Assembly (NCBI RefSeq): GCF_020400825.1
Contig: NZ_JAINVH010000028.1
Coordinates: forward strand, 1 to 64,000
Source of the DNA: Streptomyces sp. HPF1205
GTDB lineage: Bacteria > Actinomycetota > Actinomycetes > Streptomycetales > Streptomycetaceae
Direction of reading: 5' to 3'
Length of the DNA: 64,000 bases
Both the position numbers and the translations under genes were made by a program. The notes under the pieces are model-generated. The model was given only the letters and a program-made list of their open reading frames with translations, was not told the origin of the DNA and made no database searches. This document shows positions 34,020 to 42,310 of this stretch, piece after piece (within the stretch, counting starts at the first letter, position 1; each line of letters begins with the position of its first letter).

Positions 34020-34979
34020 CTATTCGGCTTCGGCTTGCGCGGTGCCGGCCTCGCCGACCTCCGCCACCAGGGCGCGCGCCGCGTCGAGGTCGTCGGGCGT
34101 CTTGAGCGCCACCGTCCGTACCCCGGGCAGCGCCCGCTTGGCCAGACCGACCAGCGTGCCGCCGGGCGACACCTCGATCATCGCGGTGACGCCACGCGCC
34201 TTGAACGTCTCCATGCACAGGTCCCAGCGCACCGGGTTGGACACCTGGGCGACCAGCCGGCGCACCACTTCGGTGCCCGCACTGACCACCTGCCCGTCGC
34301 TGTTGGACACATACGGCAGTTTCGGGTCGGAGACCGCCAGCGACGGTGCCAGCGCCTCCAGCGTCGCCACGGCGGGCGCCATGTGCGCGGTGTGGAACGC
34401 CCCGGCCACCTTCAGCGCCACCACGCGGGCCTTGTCCGGCTTGTCCGCGGCGAGCGCGGCCAGTTGCTCGGCGGTGCCCGCGGCGACGACCTGCCCGGCC
34501 CCGTTCACGTTCGCCGGGGTCAGCCCGAGCCGCTCCAAGTGGGCCGCCACCTCGTCCGGGTCGCCGCCGAGTACCGCGGACATGCCGGTCTCGGTGACCG
34601 CGGCCGCCTCGGCCATGGCCCGGCCGCGGGCGGCCACGAAGGTCATGGCGTCGCGCGCCTGGAGCACCCCGGCCAGGACGGCCGCGGTGATCTCGCCGAC
34701 GCTGTGCCCGGCCACCACGTCGGGGCCGGCGTCCGGCGCGACCGAGGACAGCAGTTCGCCGGCGGACAGCAGCCCGGCCGCGACCAGCAGCGGCTGGGCC
34801 ACCTTGGTGTCGCGGACGGCGTCCGCGTCGGCCTTCGTGCCGAAGTGGGCGAGATCCAGTCCGGCCGCGGCCGACCAGTCCTCGATGCGGTCGGCCGCAC
34901 CGGGCAGTTCGAGCCAGGGAGTCAGGAAGCCGGGCGTCTGAGCGCCCTGGCCGGGAGCGACGAGTACGAGCACCTTCAC
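34020..34979 (-). CDS. fabD: Malonyl-CoA:ACP transacylase (FabD)
   Basis: A 319-aa transacylase loading malonate onto ACP. GQGAQ motif near the N-terminus (VLVAPGQGAQTPGF), the nucleophile elbow GHSVGEITAAVLAG, the conserved Arg in ARGRAMAEAA, and the catalytic His in VAGAFHTAHM are all present. It is the first gene of the fatty acid synthase operon. Start GTG 34979 has GAGAGAG just upstream. The 83-bp gap to fasR contains an inverted repeat that may be the FasR-controlled promoter region. Confidence 0.97.
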   Translation of the reverse strand: MKVLVLVAPGQGAQTPGFLTPWLELPGAADRIEDWSAAAGLDLAHFGTKADADAVRDTKVAQPLLVAAGLLSAGELLSSVAPDAGPDVVAGHSVGEITAAVLAGVLQARDAMTFVAARGRAMAEAAAVTETGMSAVLGGDPDEVAAHLERLGLTPANVNGAGQVVAAGTAEQLAALAADKPDKARVVALKVAGAFHTAHMAPAVATLEALAPSLAVSDPKLPYVSNSDGQVVSAGTEVVRRLVAQVSNPVRWDLCMETFKARGVTAMIEVSPGGTLVGLAKRALPGVRTVALKTPDDLDAARALVAEVGEAGTAQAEAE

Positions 34980-35040
34980 ACTCTCTCTCGCGGGCGGCGG
35001 TGACCGCCCGTGGGGACAGGGACCAAGAACTGTCAGGCGA

Positions 35041-35059
35041 TTTGTGGGTGTCCAACAAA
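35041..35059. promoter_or_regulatory. Inverted repeat in the fasR-fabD gap
   Basis: TTTGT-N9-ACAAA lies 62-80 bp upstream of fabD. FasR is known to activate the fabDHPF promoter in Streptomyces coelicolor, so this dyad is a candidate part of that control region; the assignment is inference. Confidence 0.4.
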
Positions 35060-35062
35060 AAC

Positions 35063-36268
35063 TCAGGGCGAGCGGTCCGAATCGGACAGTCGACCCAGGA
35101 TGAGCGCGATGCGCAGCGTGAAAGCGGATCGTACATCGGAGGGTGACCATCCGGTGACGTCCGTCACACGTCGCAGCCGGTAGCGCACCGTGTTGGGGTG
35201 CACGAACAGCATCCGCGCCGCCCCTTCGAGGGACGAGGCCTGCTCCAGGTAGACACTCAGCGTTTCCAGCAGCGCGGAGCCTGCCTCTTCGAGCGGCCTG
35301 TAGATCTCCTCCACCAACTGCTCGCGCGCGTAACGGTCTCCCGCCATCGCGCGCTCCGGCAGCAGGTCGTCCGACATGACGGGCCTGGGCGCGTCGGGCC
35401 AGGCCGCGCACGCCTTCAGCCCGGCCGCCGCGGCCTGGGCCGAGCGCGTCGCCGACAGCAGGTCGCCGACCACCGGCCCGGCCACGACGGGGCCCGGCGC
35501 GAACGGCCCGATCAGCGCCTTGGCGACCCGCAGCGGATCGCCGTCGCCGCCCGCGATGACGACCAGGCGCTCGCCGAGCACCCCGGTGAGCACCTGGAGC
35601 TTGGCGTGGCGGGAGGCGCGGCGGATCGCATCGACGGTCAGCTCGCTGTCGCCGTTGGGCGCGGTGCCCAGCACCACCACGATCTTGTCCGGCGAGTTCC
35701 AGCCCAGGGCGGCGGCGCGGGACAGCACGCCCTCGTCGGCCTCGCCGGACAGCACCGCGTTGACCACCAGCGACTCCAGCCGGGCGTCCCAGGCGCCGCG
35801 GGCCTCGGCGGCCTGCGCGTACACCTGCGCGGTGGCGAAGGCGATCTCGCGGGCGTAGACGAGCAGCGCCTCGCGCAGGACCGATTCGTCACCCGGCGCC
35901 GCCACCTCGTCGATGGCCGCCTCCATCACCTCGATGGTGGTGCGGACCATCTCCACGGTCTGCCGCAGCGAGATCGCCCTGGTCAGCTCGCGCGGCGCCG
36001 TGCCGAACACGTCGGTGCTGATCGCCTGCGGCGCCTCGGGGCGCCGGAACCACTCGGTGAAGGCGGCGATGCCCGCCTGCGCCACCAGGCCGATCCAGGA
36101 GCGGTTCTCCGGCGGCATCGCCCGGTACCACGGCAACTGCTCGTCCATCCGCGCGATCGCGTGCGCGGCCAGCCGGCCCGCCGACTTCTCCAGCCGGCGC
36201 AGTGTCGCGGAACGGTCGCCACGGCCGTTCGCGGCGGGCGGATGCGGGGATCGCGAGGGTTCGGCCAC
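35063..36268 (-). CDS. fasR: FasR, PucR-type activator of fatty acid synthesis
   Basis: A 401-aa regulator with a C-terminal PucR-type helix-turn-helix (LEQASSLEGAARMLFVHPNTVRYRLRRV), the hallmark of this family, and an N-terminal/central GGDEF-like regulatory region. Conserved stretches such as LPWYRAMPPENRSWIGLVAQ and WFRRPEAPQAISTDVF are typical of the Streptomyces FasR encoded directly upstream of fabD, exactly this position. It is known as an activator of fabDHPF. GTG 36268 with a GAGGCAGG upstream is preferred over ATG 36286, which has no ribosome site. Confidence 0.93.
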   Translation of the reverse strand: MAEPSRSPHPPAANGRGDRSATLRRLEKSAGRLAAHAIARMDEQLPWYRAMPPENRSWIGLVAQAGIAAFTEWFRRPEAPQAISTDVFGTAPRELTRAISLRQTVEMVRTTIEVMEAAIDEVAAPGDESVLREALLVYAREIAFATAQVYAQAAEARGAWDARLESLVVNAVLSGEADEGVLSRAAALGWNSPDKIVVVLGTAPNGDSELTVDAIRRASRHAKLQVLTGVLGERLVVIAGGDGDPLRVAKALIGPFAPGPVVAGPVVGDLLSATRSAQAAAAGLKACAAWPDAPRPVMSDDLLPERAMAGDRYAREQLVEEIYRPLEEAGSALLETLSVYLEQASSLEGAARMLFVHPNTVRYRLRRVTDVTGWSPSDVRSAFTLRIALILGRLSDSDRSP

Positions 36269-36358
36269 GGCACTAGCCTGCCTCATCACGGCCGCCGCGC
36301 GGTGCGCGGGTGCGAATAAGGCCGGCGTCTCGCGCCACGCCCAGCCGGGCGGTGCCGG

Positions 36359-36364
36359 TACGGT
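36359..36364 (+). promoter_or_regulatory. -10 box of the leaderless pirin gene
   Basis: TACGGT ends exactly 6 nt before GTG 36371; no ribosome-binding site. Confidence 0.5.
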
Positions 36365-36370
36365 GGCCCG

Positions 36371-37021
36371 GTGATCGACGTACGGCGTGGCGGGGACCGG
36401 GCTCGCGGCGGTGAGCCCGAGGCGGGCATCGAGAGCCGGCATGCGTTCTCGTTCGGCGCGCACTACGACCCCACCAATCTACGGTTCGGCCTCCTTCTCG
36501 CCTGCAACGAGGAGCGTCTCGCCCCGGGAGCGGGATTCGCGGAACACGCGCACCGGGACACGGAGATCGTCACCTGGGTGGTGGAGGGCGAGCTGGAGCA
36601 CCGCGACTCCACCGGGCACACCGCGGTGGTGCGCCCGGGGCACGCGGGACTGCTCAGCGCGGGCCGCGGAGTGCGCCACACCGAGCGCAACACGGGCCCG
36701 GCCCCGGTCACCTTCCTCCAGATGTGGCTGCACCCGGCGGCCTTCGGCACCGACCCGGCCCACACGGTGCGGTCCGGCACCCGTTTCGTCCCGCCCGGCC
36801 AGCCGGGAGCGCGGCTGCTGGTGCTGCGCGAGAGCGGGGACCTGCCCGCCTCGCCGTACGTGTACGTCCACGTCGTACGCGGCCGGGTCCGGCTGGACGG
36901 CCACGGCCTGGCGCCCGGCGACGCGGCGCGGATCACCGGGGAGCCGCGGGTGCGGGCCGAGGCGGGCGAGGACGCCGAGTACCTGGTGTGGGCGATGAGC
37001 GGCGAGCCCTCGTACGGGTGA
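36371..37021 (+). CDS. Pirin family protein (bicupin)
   Basis: A 216-aa pirin-like bicupin. The N-terminal cupin holds the metal-binding histidines in GFAEHAHRDTEIVTWVVEGEL and LSAGRGVRHTERN, with the typical pirin phrase LQMWLHP. The C-terminal cupin is shorter and lacks obvious ligands. Some pirins are quercetin dioxygenases or redox/metal sensors; this one's role is unknown. Start GTG 36371 appears to be leaderless. Divergent from fasR. Confidence 0.9.
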   Translation: MIDVRRGGDRARGGEPEAGIESRHAFSFGAHYDPTNLRFGLLLACNEERLAPGAGFAEHAHRDTEIVTWVVEGELEHRDSTGHTAVVRPGHAGLLSAGRGVRHTERNTGPAPVTFLQMWLHPAAFGTDPAHTVRSGTRFVPPGQPGARLLVLRESGDLPASPYVYVHVVRGRVRLDGHGLAPGDAARITGEPRVRAEAGEDAEYLVWAMSGEPSYG

Positions 37022-37100
37022 CGTCGGCGCCGGTTCGGCTGACGTCGGGGCCGCGCGGCCCTCCCTCGACCGGCCGACCCTCGGGCCGGGCCGCGCCAGG

Positions 37101-37919
37101 TCAGCCGGCCCGCAGCTCGGCCAGGACCGCGTCCGTCAGCTCCGGCCAGCGCGGGTGCGCCCACTCGCCGAAGTCGCGGTCGGTCAGCACCGCGCAGGCC
37201 GCGCCGGCGACCGGGTCCACCCACAGATAGGTGCCCGACTGGCCGAAGTGGCCGAACGTCGCGGGGGAGGAGCCGGCGCCCGTCCAGTGCGGGGACTTGG
37301 CGGCGCGGATCTCGAAGCCCAGGCCCCAGTCGTTGGGGTTCTGCGAGCCGTAGCCCGGCAGGACTCCCTTCAGCCCGGGGAAGGCCACCGAGGTCGCCGC
37401 GGCCACCGTGGAGGGGTGCAGCAGCCGCGGCGCCTGCAGTTCGGCGGCGAACCGCAGCAGGTCCGCCACCGTCGACACGCCGCCCGCCGCGGGCGAGCCG
37501 GGCAGCGAGGTGCCGGTCATGCCCAGCGGCTCCAGCACCGCCTGCCGCAGGTACTCGCCGAACGGCATGCCCGCCGCCTTCGCCAGGGTCTCGCCCAGCA
37601 CCTCGAAGCCGGAGTTCGAGTACAGCCGGCGGGTGCCGGGCGCGGCCACCACCCGGTGCTCGTCGAAGGCCAGCCCGGAGGCGTGCGCCAGCAGGTGCCG
37701 CACGGTCGAGCCCTCGGGGCCCGCCGGGTCGTCCAGTTCGAAGACGCCCTCCTCGTACCCGACCAGCACCGCGTACGCCGACAGCGGCTTGGTCACCGAC
37801 GCCAGCGGGAAGGGGCGGTCCACCTCCCCGTACGTCCCGGCGACGGAGCCGCCCTGCCGCACCACTCCCGCCGCCGCGTTCGGCACCGGCCATGTCCTGA
37901 TCAACCCGAGGCTCTCCAC
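37101..37919 (-). CDS. Serine hydrolase (beta-lactamase/class C family)
   Basis: A 272-aa serine beta-lactamase-like hydrolase without a signal peptide. SxxK is in PLASVTKPLSAY and YxN in RLYSNSGFEVLGE. A later GHFGQSGTYLWVDP replaces the KTG-type triad with HxG, common in esterases of this family. It probably hydrolyses an ester or amide in the cytoplasm; substrate unknown. GTG 37919 is the first plausible start. It is divergent from the MerR/aldo-keto reductase pair. Confidence 0.88.
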   Translation of the reverse strand: MESLGLIRTWPVPNAAAGVVRQGGSVAGTYGEVDRPFPLASVTKPLSAYAVLVGYEEGVFELDDPAGPEGSTVRHLLAHASGLAFDEHRVVAAPGTRRLYSNSGFEVLGETLAKAAGMPFGEYLRQAVLEPLGMTGTSLPGSPAAGGVSTVADLLRFAAELQAPRLLHPSTVAAATSVAFPGLKGVLPGYGSQNPNDWGLGFEIRAAKSPHWTGAGSSPATFGHFGQSGTYLWVDPVAGAACAVLTDRDFGEWAHPRWPELTDAVLAELRAG

Positions 37920-37987
37920 ACGCCCGAGCCTATCCGCGCCGCGCGGCGGCCCGGCCGGGCCCGGTCCGCCCGGTCCGCGGGACGCCC

Positions 37988-38018
37988 TTGCCTGGAGTGC
38001 ACTCCAAGGTTTTAGCGT
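37988..38018 (+). promoter_or_regulatory. MerR-type promoter with 19-bp spacer and central palindrome
   Basis: TTGCCT (37988-37993) and TAGCGT (38013-38018) are separated by 19 bp. The spacer holds most of the perfect dyad TGGAGTGCACTCCA (37993-38006). This overlong spacer with a dyad is the diagnostic layout for MerR activators; the transcription start would fall at or beside ATG 38026. Confidence 0.8.
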
Positions 38019-38025
38019 GGTGGCC

Positions 38026-38535
38026 ATGACGGTCGCGAGGATGGCACAGAGCACCCAGGAAGCGGCGGGTCGCGGCATCGGCGCGGCGCGCAGCAAGCCC
38101 AGCAGGACGCGCAGTTGCGAGGACGTCGTGGTCCACCCCCGGCCCCACGGGCGGGACCAGTACACCATCAGCGAGGTCGCGGCCTTCACCGGCCTGAGCG
38201 CGCACACGCTGCGCTGGTACGAGCGGATCGGCCTGATGCCGCACGTCGACCGCTCGCACACCGGCCAGCGCCGGTTCACCAACCGCGACCTGGACTGGCT
38301 GGACTTCGTCGGCAAGCTGCGGCTGACCGGCATGCCGGTCGCCGACATGGTGACGTACGCGGAGCTGGTGCGGGCGGGCGACCACACGTTCCCCGAGCGC
38401 AGGGCGCTGCTGGAGGCGACCCGGGTCGACGTGGCGCGGCGGATCGCCGAGCTCCAGGAAACGCTGACGGTCCTCGACGGAAAGATCAGTACGTACGCGG
38501 GCGCCGCGCGCGCCCAGGAAAGGACAGGCGCCTGA
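38026..38535 (+). CDS. MerR-family transcriptional regulator
   Basis: A 169-aa regulator with a MerR winged helix (YTISEVAAFTGLSAHTLRWYERIGLM) and a long coiled-coil dimerisation helix (RRIAELQETLTVLDGKI). No Cys-based metal site is present, so it belongs to the group pairing with oxidoreductases and sensing small electrophiles. ATG 38026 coincides with the predicted transcription start, suggesting a leaderless mRNA; GTG 38128, with GAGGA upstream, is an alternative giving a shorter N-terminus. It overlaps the aldo-keto reductase gene by 1 nt (TGATG) and probably autoregulates both. Confidence 0.9.
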   Translation: MTVARMAQSTQEAAGRGIGAARSKPSRTRSCEDVVVHPRPHGRDQYTISEVAAFTGLSAHTLRWYERIGLMPHVDRSHTGQRRFTNRDLDWLDFVGKLRLTGMPVADMVTYAELVRAGDHTFPERRALLEATRVDVARRIAELQETLTVLDGKISTYAGAARAQERTGA

Positions 38536-39557
38536 TGGCGGGCGACAACGAGAAGATCGGCACCACCCGGCTCGGCACCGACGGCCCGCTCGTCGGCGTC
38601 CAGGGCCTCGGCTGCATGGGCATGAGCGAGTTCTACGGGGCCACGGACGCGGCCGCCGCGCGCGAGACCCTGGAGACCGCGCTCGACCTGGGTGTGACCC
38701 TGTTCGACACCGCCGACGTGTACGGGATCGGTGCCAACGAGGAGTTCCTCGCCCCCTTCGTCCGCGCGCACCGCGACGAGATCACACTGGCCACCAAGTT
38801 CGGCATCCTGCGCCGGGCCGAGGACCCCTCGTGGCGGGGCATCAGCAACGACCCGGTGCACATCCGCCGGGCCGTCGAGGCGAGCCTGAAGCGGCTGGGC
38901 ACCGACGTGATCGACCTGTACTACATGCACCGCAGGGACCCCGAGGTGCCGCTGAGTGAGTCCGTGGGCGCCATGGCGCAGCTCGTCGCCGAGGGCAAGG
39001 TCCGCCACCTCGGCCTGTCCGAGGTCACCGGCGCGGAGATCCGCGAGGCCCACGCGGTGCACCCCATCACGGCGGTGCAGTCCGAGTGGTCGCTGTTCAG
39101 CCGGGACGTCGAGATCTCCGCGGTCGGCGCGGCCGCCGAGCTGGGCATCGCCGTGGTGCCGTACTCGCCGCTGGGCCGGGGCTTCCTGACCGGCGCCTTC
39201 CAGGACGCCTCCCGCGAACTGTCCCCGGGCGACTTCCGGCGGGCGCAGCCCCGCTTCTCCGGGGACAACGCCCGCCGCAACGCCGATCTCCTGGACCCCG
39301 TCCGCAAGGCGGCCAAGGCGCACGGCGCCACCCTCGGCCAGATCGCCCTGGCCTGGGTGCACGAGCGGGCCCGCGTCCACGGCCTGCCGGTCGTGCCCAT
39401 CCCCGGCACGCGCCGGGCCGAGCGGGTCCGCGAGAACACCGCGGCCTCCCGGCTCACCCTGAACGAGCTCGAACTCGAATGGCTGGACCCGATCGCCGCC
39501 GCCGTCGCGGGCGACCGCTACCCCGACATGCGCGGGACGTCCACCTCCCGCGAGTAG
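38535..39557 (+). CDS. Aldo/keto reductase
   Basis: A 340-aa NADPH-dependent aldo/keto reductase with a TIM-barrel fold. The catalytic tetrad is visible: Asp and Tyr in LFDTADVYGIG, Lys in LATKFGI, His in LYYMHRRD. NADPH-binding features are VVPYSPLGRGFLTG and IPGTRRAERVREN. It is translationally coupled to the MerR regulator upstream, which suggests inducible detoxification of a carbonyl compound. A hairpin follows in the convergent gap. Confidence 0.93.
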   Translation: MAGDNEKIGTTRLGTDGPLVGVQGLGCMGMSEFYGATDAAAARETLETALDLGVTLFDTADVYGIGANEEFLAPFVRAHRDEITLATKFGILRRAEDPSWRGISNDPVHIRRAVEASLKRLGTDVIDLYYMHRRDPEVPLSESVGAMAQLVAEGKVRHLGLSEVTGAEIREAHAVHPITAVQSEWSLFSRDVEISAVGAAAELGIAVVPYSPLGRGFLTGAFQDASRELSPGDFRRAQPRFSGDNARRNADLLDPVRKAAKAHGATLGQIALAWVHERARVHGLPVVPIPGTRRAERVRENTAASRLTLNELELEWLDPIAAAVAGDRYPDMRGTSTSRE

Positions 39558-39583
39558 GCGGTACGGGGGCGCGGACGCCCGTG

Positions 39584-39608
39584 CCCGGCCGCCGCTCAGG
39601 CGGCCGGG
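39584..39608. terminator. Hairpin between convergent genes
   Basis: Perfect 10-bp stem CCCGGCCGCC/GGCGGCCGGG with loop GCTCA; it spans the stop codon of the DUF4429 gene and lies 26 nt after the aldo-keto reductase stop. Confidence 0.55.
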
Positions 39609-40336
39609 CCGCGGGCGCGGATCGCCGCGAGGACCGCGGCGGCGAACGGCAGCGACTCGTGCACCGGCCCGTAGCCGAGGCCGAGCACCACCGCCGCCGG
39701 GTCCTGGTCGGCCACGACGGGCGGGTCCGCGGGGGCCTCGCCGGGGGAGCCCGGCCGCTTCCGGAGCAGCCGCAGGTGGCCGTGGGCCAGCTCGGGGGAG
39801 CGCCAGTCGACGCCTGCCAGCGACTCCACCGGGAAGGTCTGGTCGCCGGCCTTCCACTTGGCGGTGGACGCGCCCGTCCAGAACCACCGGAAGGTCACCG
39901 TGCGCCCGTCGAAGAAGGCCTTCGCGTCGTACGCCTTGAACGAGCGCGGCACCGATGGGGCGGCCACCAGGTAGCGCTCCGGCGGCCCGGTGCGGCCCGC
40001 CGCCTCGACCGCGGCCCGCAGTTCGTCCCGGTAGAACTCGCCGAGCACCCGGTTCTGCTCCGGCAGCACCAGCCGGTACGGGTCGGCCGTCTCCCGCAAC
40101 TGCCCGTCCGCCGCGTCGATCAGCGGATCGGCGCCGGGCCACGGCACCGCCCGCAGGACCGCCGTGCCGCGGCGCCCTTCGACCAACTCGACGTCGCGCA
40201 GGGCCGTGTGCGGCACGACGACCTCGCCGAGCACCTGAAGCAGCCGGGAGCCGCGCACACTTCGGCTGTACCGGATCACCACGGCGTCGGGTTCGAACTC
40301 CCACACGGCGTTGCTCCCGGCCAGCACCTCACCCAT
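39596..40336 (-). CDS. DUF4429 domain protein
   Basis: A 246-aa protein with two DUF4429 (PH-like) repeats: AVWEFEPDAVVIRYSRSVRGSRLLQVLGE in the first half and SFKAYDAKAFFDGRTVTFRWFWTG in the second. The family is common in Streptomyces, of unknown function. ATG 40336 is chosen because members start MG(E/D)VLAG; a TAAGCT -10 ends 7 nt upstream, so the mRNA is probably leaderless. It is closely preceded by the YjbR-like gene. Confidence 0.85.
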   Translation of the reverse strand: MGEVLAGSNAVWEFEPDAVVIRYSRSVRGSRLLQVLGEVVVPHTALRDVELVEGRRGTAVLRAVPWPGADPLIDAADGQLRETADPYRLVLPEQNRVLGEFYRDELRAAVEAAGRTGPPERYLVAAPSVPRSFKAYDAKAFFDGRTVTFRWFWTGASTAKWKAGDQTFPVESLAGVDWRSPELAHGHLRLLRKRPGSPGEAPADPPVVADQDPAAVVLGLGYGPVHESLPFAAAVLAAIRARGPAA

Positions 40337-40343
40337 AAGGGTC

Positions 40344-40349
40344 AGCTTA
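40344..40349 (-). promoter_or_regulatory. -10 box of the leaderless DUF4429 gene
   Basis: On the minus strand TAAGCT, 7 nt, then ATG 40336. It overlaps the 3' end of the YjbR-like gene. Confidence 0.5.
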
Positions 40350-40724
40350 GGGCGTGTCACCCCGGTGGGCGGGGGATGCGCTACGCGCGTCGTCGAACGC
40401 CCGTACCGACCTCTTGGGGGCGGTGCGCCGCCACGCCTCGGTGACCAGCTCGGACAGCTCGCCGGGGTCGACGGTGGCCAGGGCCACCCGGACCCAGCCG
40501 AAGCGGCCCACGTAGGGCGCCACCGAGAAGGTGTCCGGGTCGGCGGCCAGCAGCTCGCTCTGGTCCTCGCGGGACGCCTTCAGCGACACGTGCGCGGCCT
40601 CGGGCGCGCCCATCGTGAAGATCTTCTCGCCGACGCGGAAGGTGTGCTCGCTGCCCCACGTGATCCGCTCGTGGGCGCCGGGCAGCGCCAGTGCCATCGC
40701 CGCGTACTCCTCGAAACCGACCAT
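40347..40724 (-). CDS. MmcQ/YjbR family protein
   Basis: A 125-aa MmcQ/YjbR-like protein (CyaY-like fold). The opening MVGFEEYAAMALALPGAHER and the central KIFTMGAPEAAHVSLKASRE and GRFGWVRVALATVD are typical. These proteins are presumed DNA- or nucleic-acid-binding but unproven. A TACCCT -10 lies 6 nt before ATG 40724, so its message also seems leaderless. Confidence 0.88.
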   Translation of the reverse strand: MVGFEEYAAMALALPGAHERITWGSEHTFRVGEKIFTMGAPEAAHVSLKASREDQSELLAADPDTFSVAPYVGRFGWVRVALATVDPGELSELVTEAWRRTAPKRSVRAFDDARSASPAHRGDTP

Positions 40725-40730
40725 GACGCC

Positions 40731-40736
40731 AGGGTA
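40731..40736 (-). promoter_or_regulatory. -10 box of the leaderless YjbR-like gene
   Basis: On the minus strand TACCCT, GGCGTC, then ATG 40724. Confidence 0.5.
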
Positions 40737-40788
40737 GGGCGGGGGTACGACAGCGGCTGCGGGAGCCGGGCCGCGGCGGCGGCGGGCG

Positions 40789-41982
40789 TCAGTCCAGCCC
40801 CGCCGTACAGCCGTTCCCGTGCCGGCAGATCACCGCCGGGTAGTCGCCCAGGGCGATCCGGGCGAAGTTGGCCAGGCTGGTGGTGCCGGGGGCGAAGTAA
40901 CCGGGGTGGCCCTTGGCGCCGGCCGCGCTGATCACGCGGGCGCCGAAGGAGCCGGCCACCGGGTCCTGGCCGTGGCCGAGCCCGGCGAACTCCAGGTGGG
41001 GCACGTCGCCGATCCAGTCGCTGCCGTCCCTGGCCGCCCAGATGTGCGCGCTCGTGCCCAGGTCGGAGGCGTGCCGGGCGCGCATGCCGGGGCTGCCGAA
41101 GACCGCGATGTCCGAGACCTGGCCGGGCCGCAGGCCGGACGCGGCGAGCCCGCACAGCACCGACCCGTAGGAGTGGCAGAACAGCGCGACGTCGGCGTGC
41201 CGGGGGAGCGCGGCCAGCAGCGCCTTCAGCCGGGTCGCGCCGTGCTCGGCGAGCGCCCCGGTGGACGCGTCCAGGCCGACGCCGGTGGGCGTGGTGTAGT
41301 CGGCCCAGGCGATGACCGCGGTGCGGGCGGCGGGTGCGTCCGCCCGCTCGGCGCCGTACAGCGCGCGGGCCATGCCGACCGGGGCCGCGTAGGCCTTGGA
41401 GGTGCGCTCGAAGGTGACCAGGTCGGTGTCCACGCCCGGCACGACGATGGCGACGCGGGTGGCGGTGGACAGGTCGCCGAGCACCTCGGCGACGCGGCCG
41501 GAACCGGTCGGGTCGAAGGCGAGGATCTGCCGGCCGCGGTCGAGCAGCGAGTCGTAGCGGTGGGCCAGCCGGGCCGCGTCATGGCGGCCGGCCGGGGTGA
41601 GCTGGTCGCTGGTGGCGCGAGTCAGCTCCAGCTCCCGGGCGTGCGCGAGCGCCAGCCGGTTGGCCCGGTAGCGCAGCGCGATCGGGGCCCCGTTGAGGTT
41701 GCCCACCACCAGCGGGTAGCGGTCGGCCAGGCGGAGCCGCTGGGCGCCGGTGAGGGAGGAGAAGAAGCGGACGATGGTGCCGGCCGCGCCGTCCGGGTCG
41801 GGCAGCCTGCGGCTGCCGATCGAGCCGTGCATCCACGCCGACAGGGCGACCGTGCGGGCGTCCCCGCCGCGGCCGGGCCGCAGCGCCGTCCACCCCGTGG
41901 TGGCGAGCATGACGAAGACCACCGCGAGGGCGAGCAGGGTCTTCAGGTACGTGGGGTTCAGGCGCGCGTCAAGAAAGGTCAC
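40789..41982 (-). CDS. Alpha/beta hydrolase (DUF1023-type), membrane-anchored
   Basis: A 397-aa protein with an N-terminal membrane helix (TLLALAVVFVMLATTGW) and no cleavage site, so the hydrolase domain probably faces outward. The domain has the DUF1023 pattern: VAIVVPGVDTDLVTF, then the nucleophile elbow LFCHSYGSVLCG where the first Gly of GxSxG is Cys, and a later Asp in WIGDVPHLEF and His in LGHGQDPV. GTG 41982 has GAGGCA upstream. Substrate unknown. Confidence 0.85.
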   Translation of the reverse strand: MTFLDARLNPTYLKTLLALAVVFVMLATTGWTALRPGRGGDARTVALSAWMHGSIGSRRLPDPDGAAGTIVRFFSSLTGAQRLRLADRYPLVVGNLNGAPIALRYRANRLALAHARELELTRATSDQLTPAGRHDAARLAHRYDSLLDRGRQILAFDPTGSGRVAEVLGDLSTATRVAIVVPGVDTDLVTFERTSKAYAAPVGMARALYGAERADAPAARTAVIAWADYTTPTGVGLDASTGALAEHGATRLKALLAALPRHADVALFCHSYGSVLCGLAASGLRPGQVSDIAVFGSPGMRARHASDLGTSAHIWAARDGSDWIGDVPHLEFAGLGHGQDPVAGSFGARVISAAGAKGHPGYFAPGTTSLANFARIALGDYPAVICRHGNGCTAGLD

Positions 41983-42109
41983 TCGCAGATGCCTCGCGAA
42001 ATCGTCCCGGGGTCAAGCGGAGCGGCCGGGTATACGGGAACGTGTGCCGTCGGCTGACGGGGTGTCCGCCCTACACACTAGAAGACGCGTGGCCCGGGCC
42101 GAAGCAACG

Positions 42110-42123
42110 GTGATTCAGATCAC
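42110..42123. promoter_or_regulatory. Crp-like dyad upstream of the hydrolase gene
   Basis: GTGATTCAGATCAC is a perfect dyad (GTGAT/ATCAC) and fits the Streptomyces Crp pattern GTG-N6-GNCAC except for A instead of G. It lies 127 bp upstream of GTG 41982. Confidence 0.4.
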
Positions 42124-42167
42124 GTTTTGAAACCCGGAAACCAGGAATACGCTCCGCCGGCCGTACG

Positions 42168-42208
42168 AAGGGGCCCCGGCCGGTGCCGTGCACCGGCCGG
42201 GGCCCCTT
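42168..42208. terminator. Perfect 19-bp hairpin after aceE
   Basis: AAGGGGCCCCGGCCGGTGC (42168-42186), loop CGT, and its exact complement (42190-42208). It lies about 100 nt beyond the aceE stop on the minus strand. Confidence 0.85.
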
Positions 42209-42244
42209 GTCGCGAGCGCCCGCGGCGCTCCCGTGCGCCGCTCA

Positions 42245-42310
42245 CCCGAGGCGTCCCGAGGCGTCCCGAGGCGTCCTGAGGCGTCCTCAGCCGTCCTTAG
42301 CCGTTCTCAG
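42245..42310. repeat. 10-bp tandem repeat spanning the aceE stop codon
   Basis: Six or more degenerate copies of GCGTCCCGAG. The aceE stop codon (42307-42309) is part of one unit, so unit gain or loss could alter the C-terminus. Confidence 0.75.

Noticed and set aside
42168..42208. Regulatory RNA or riboswitch after aceE
   Set aside because: A single perfect hairpin without further structure is adequately explained as a terminator.
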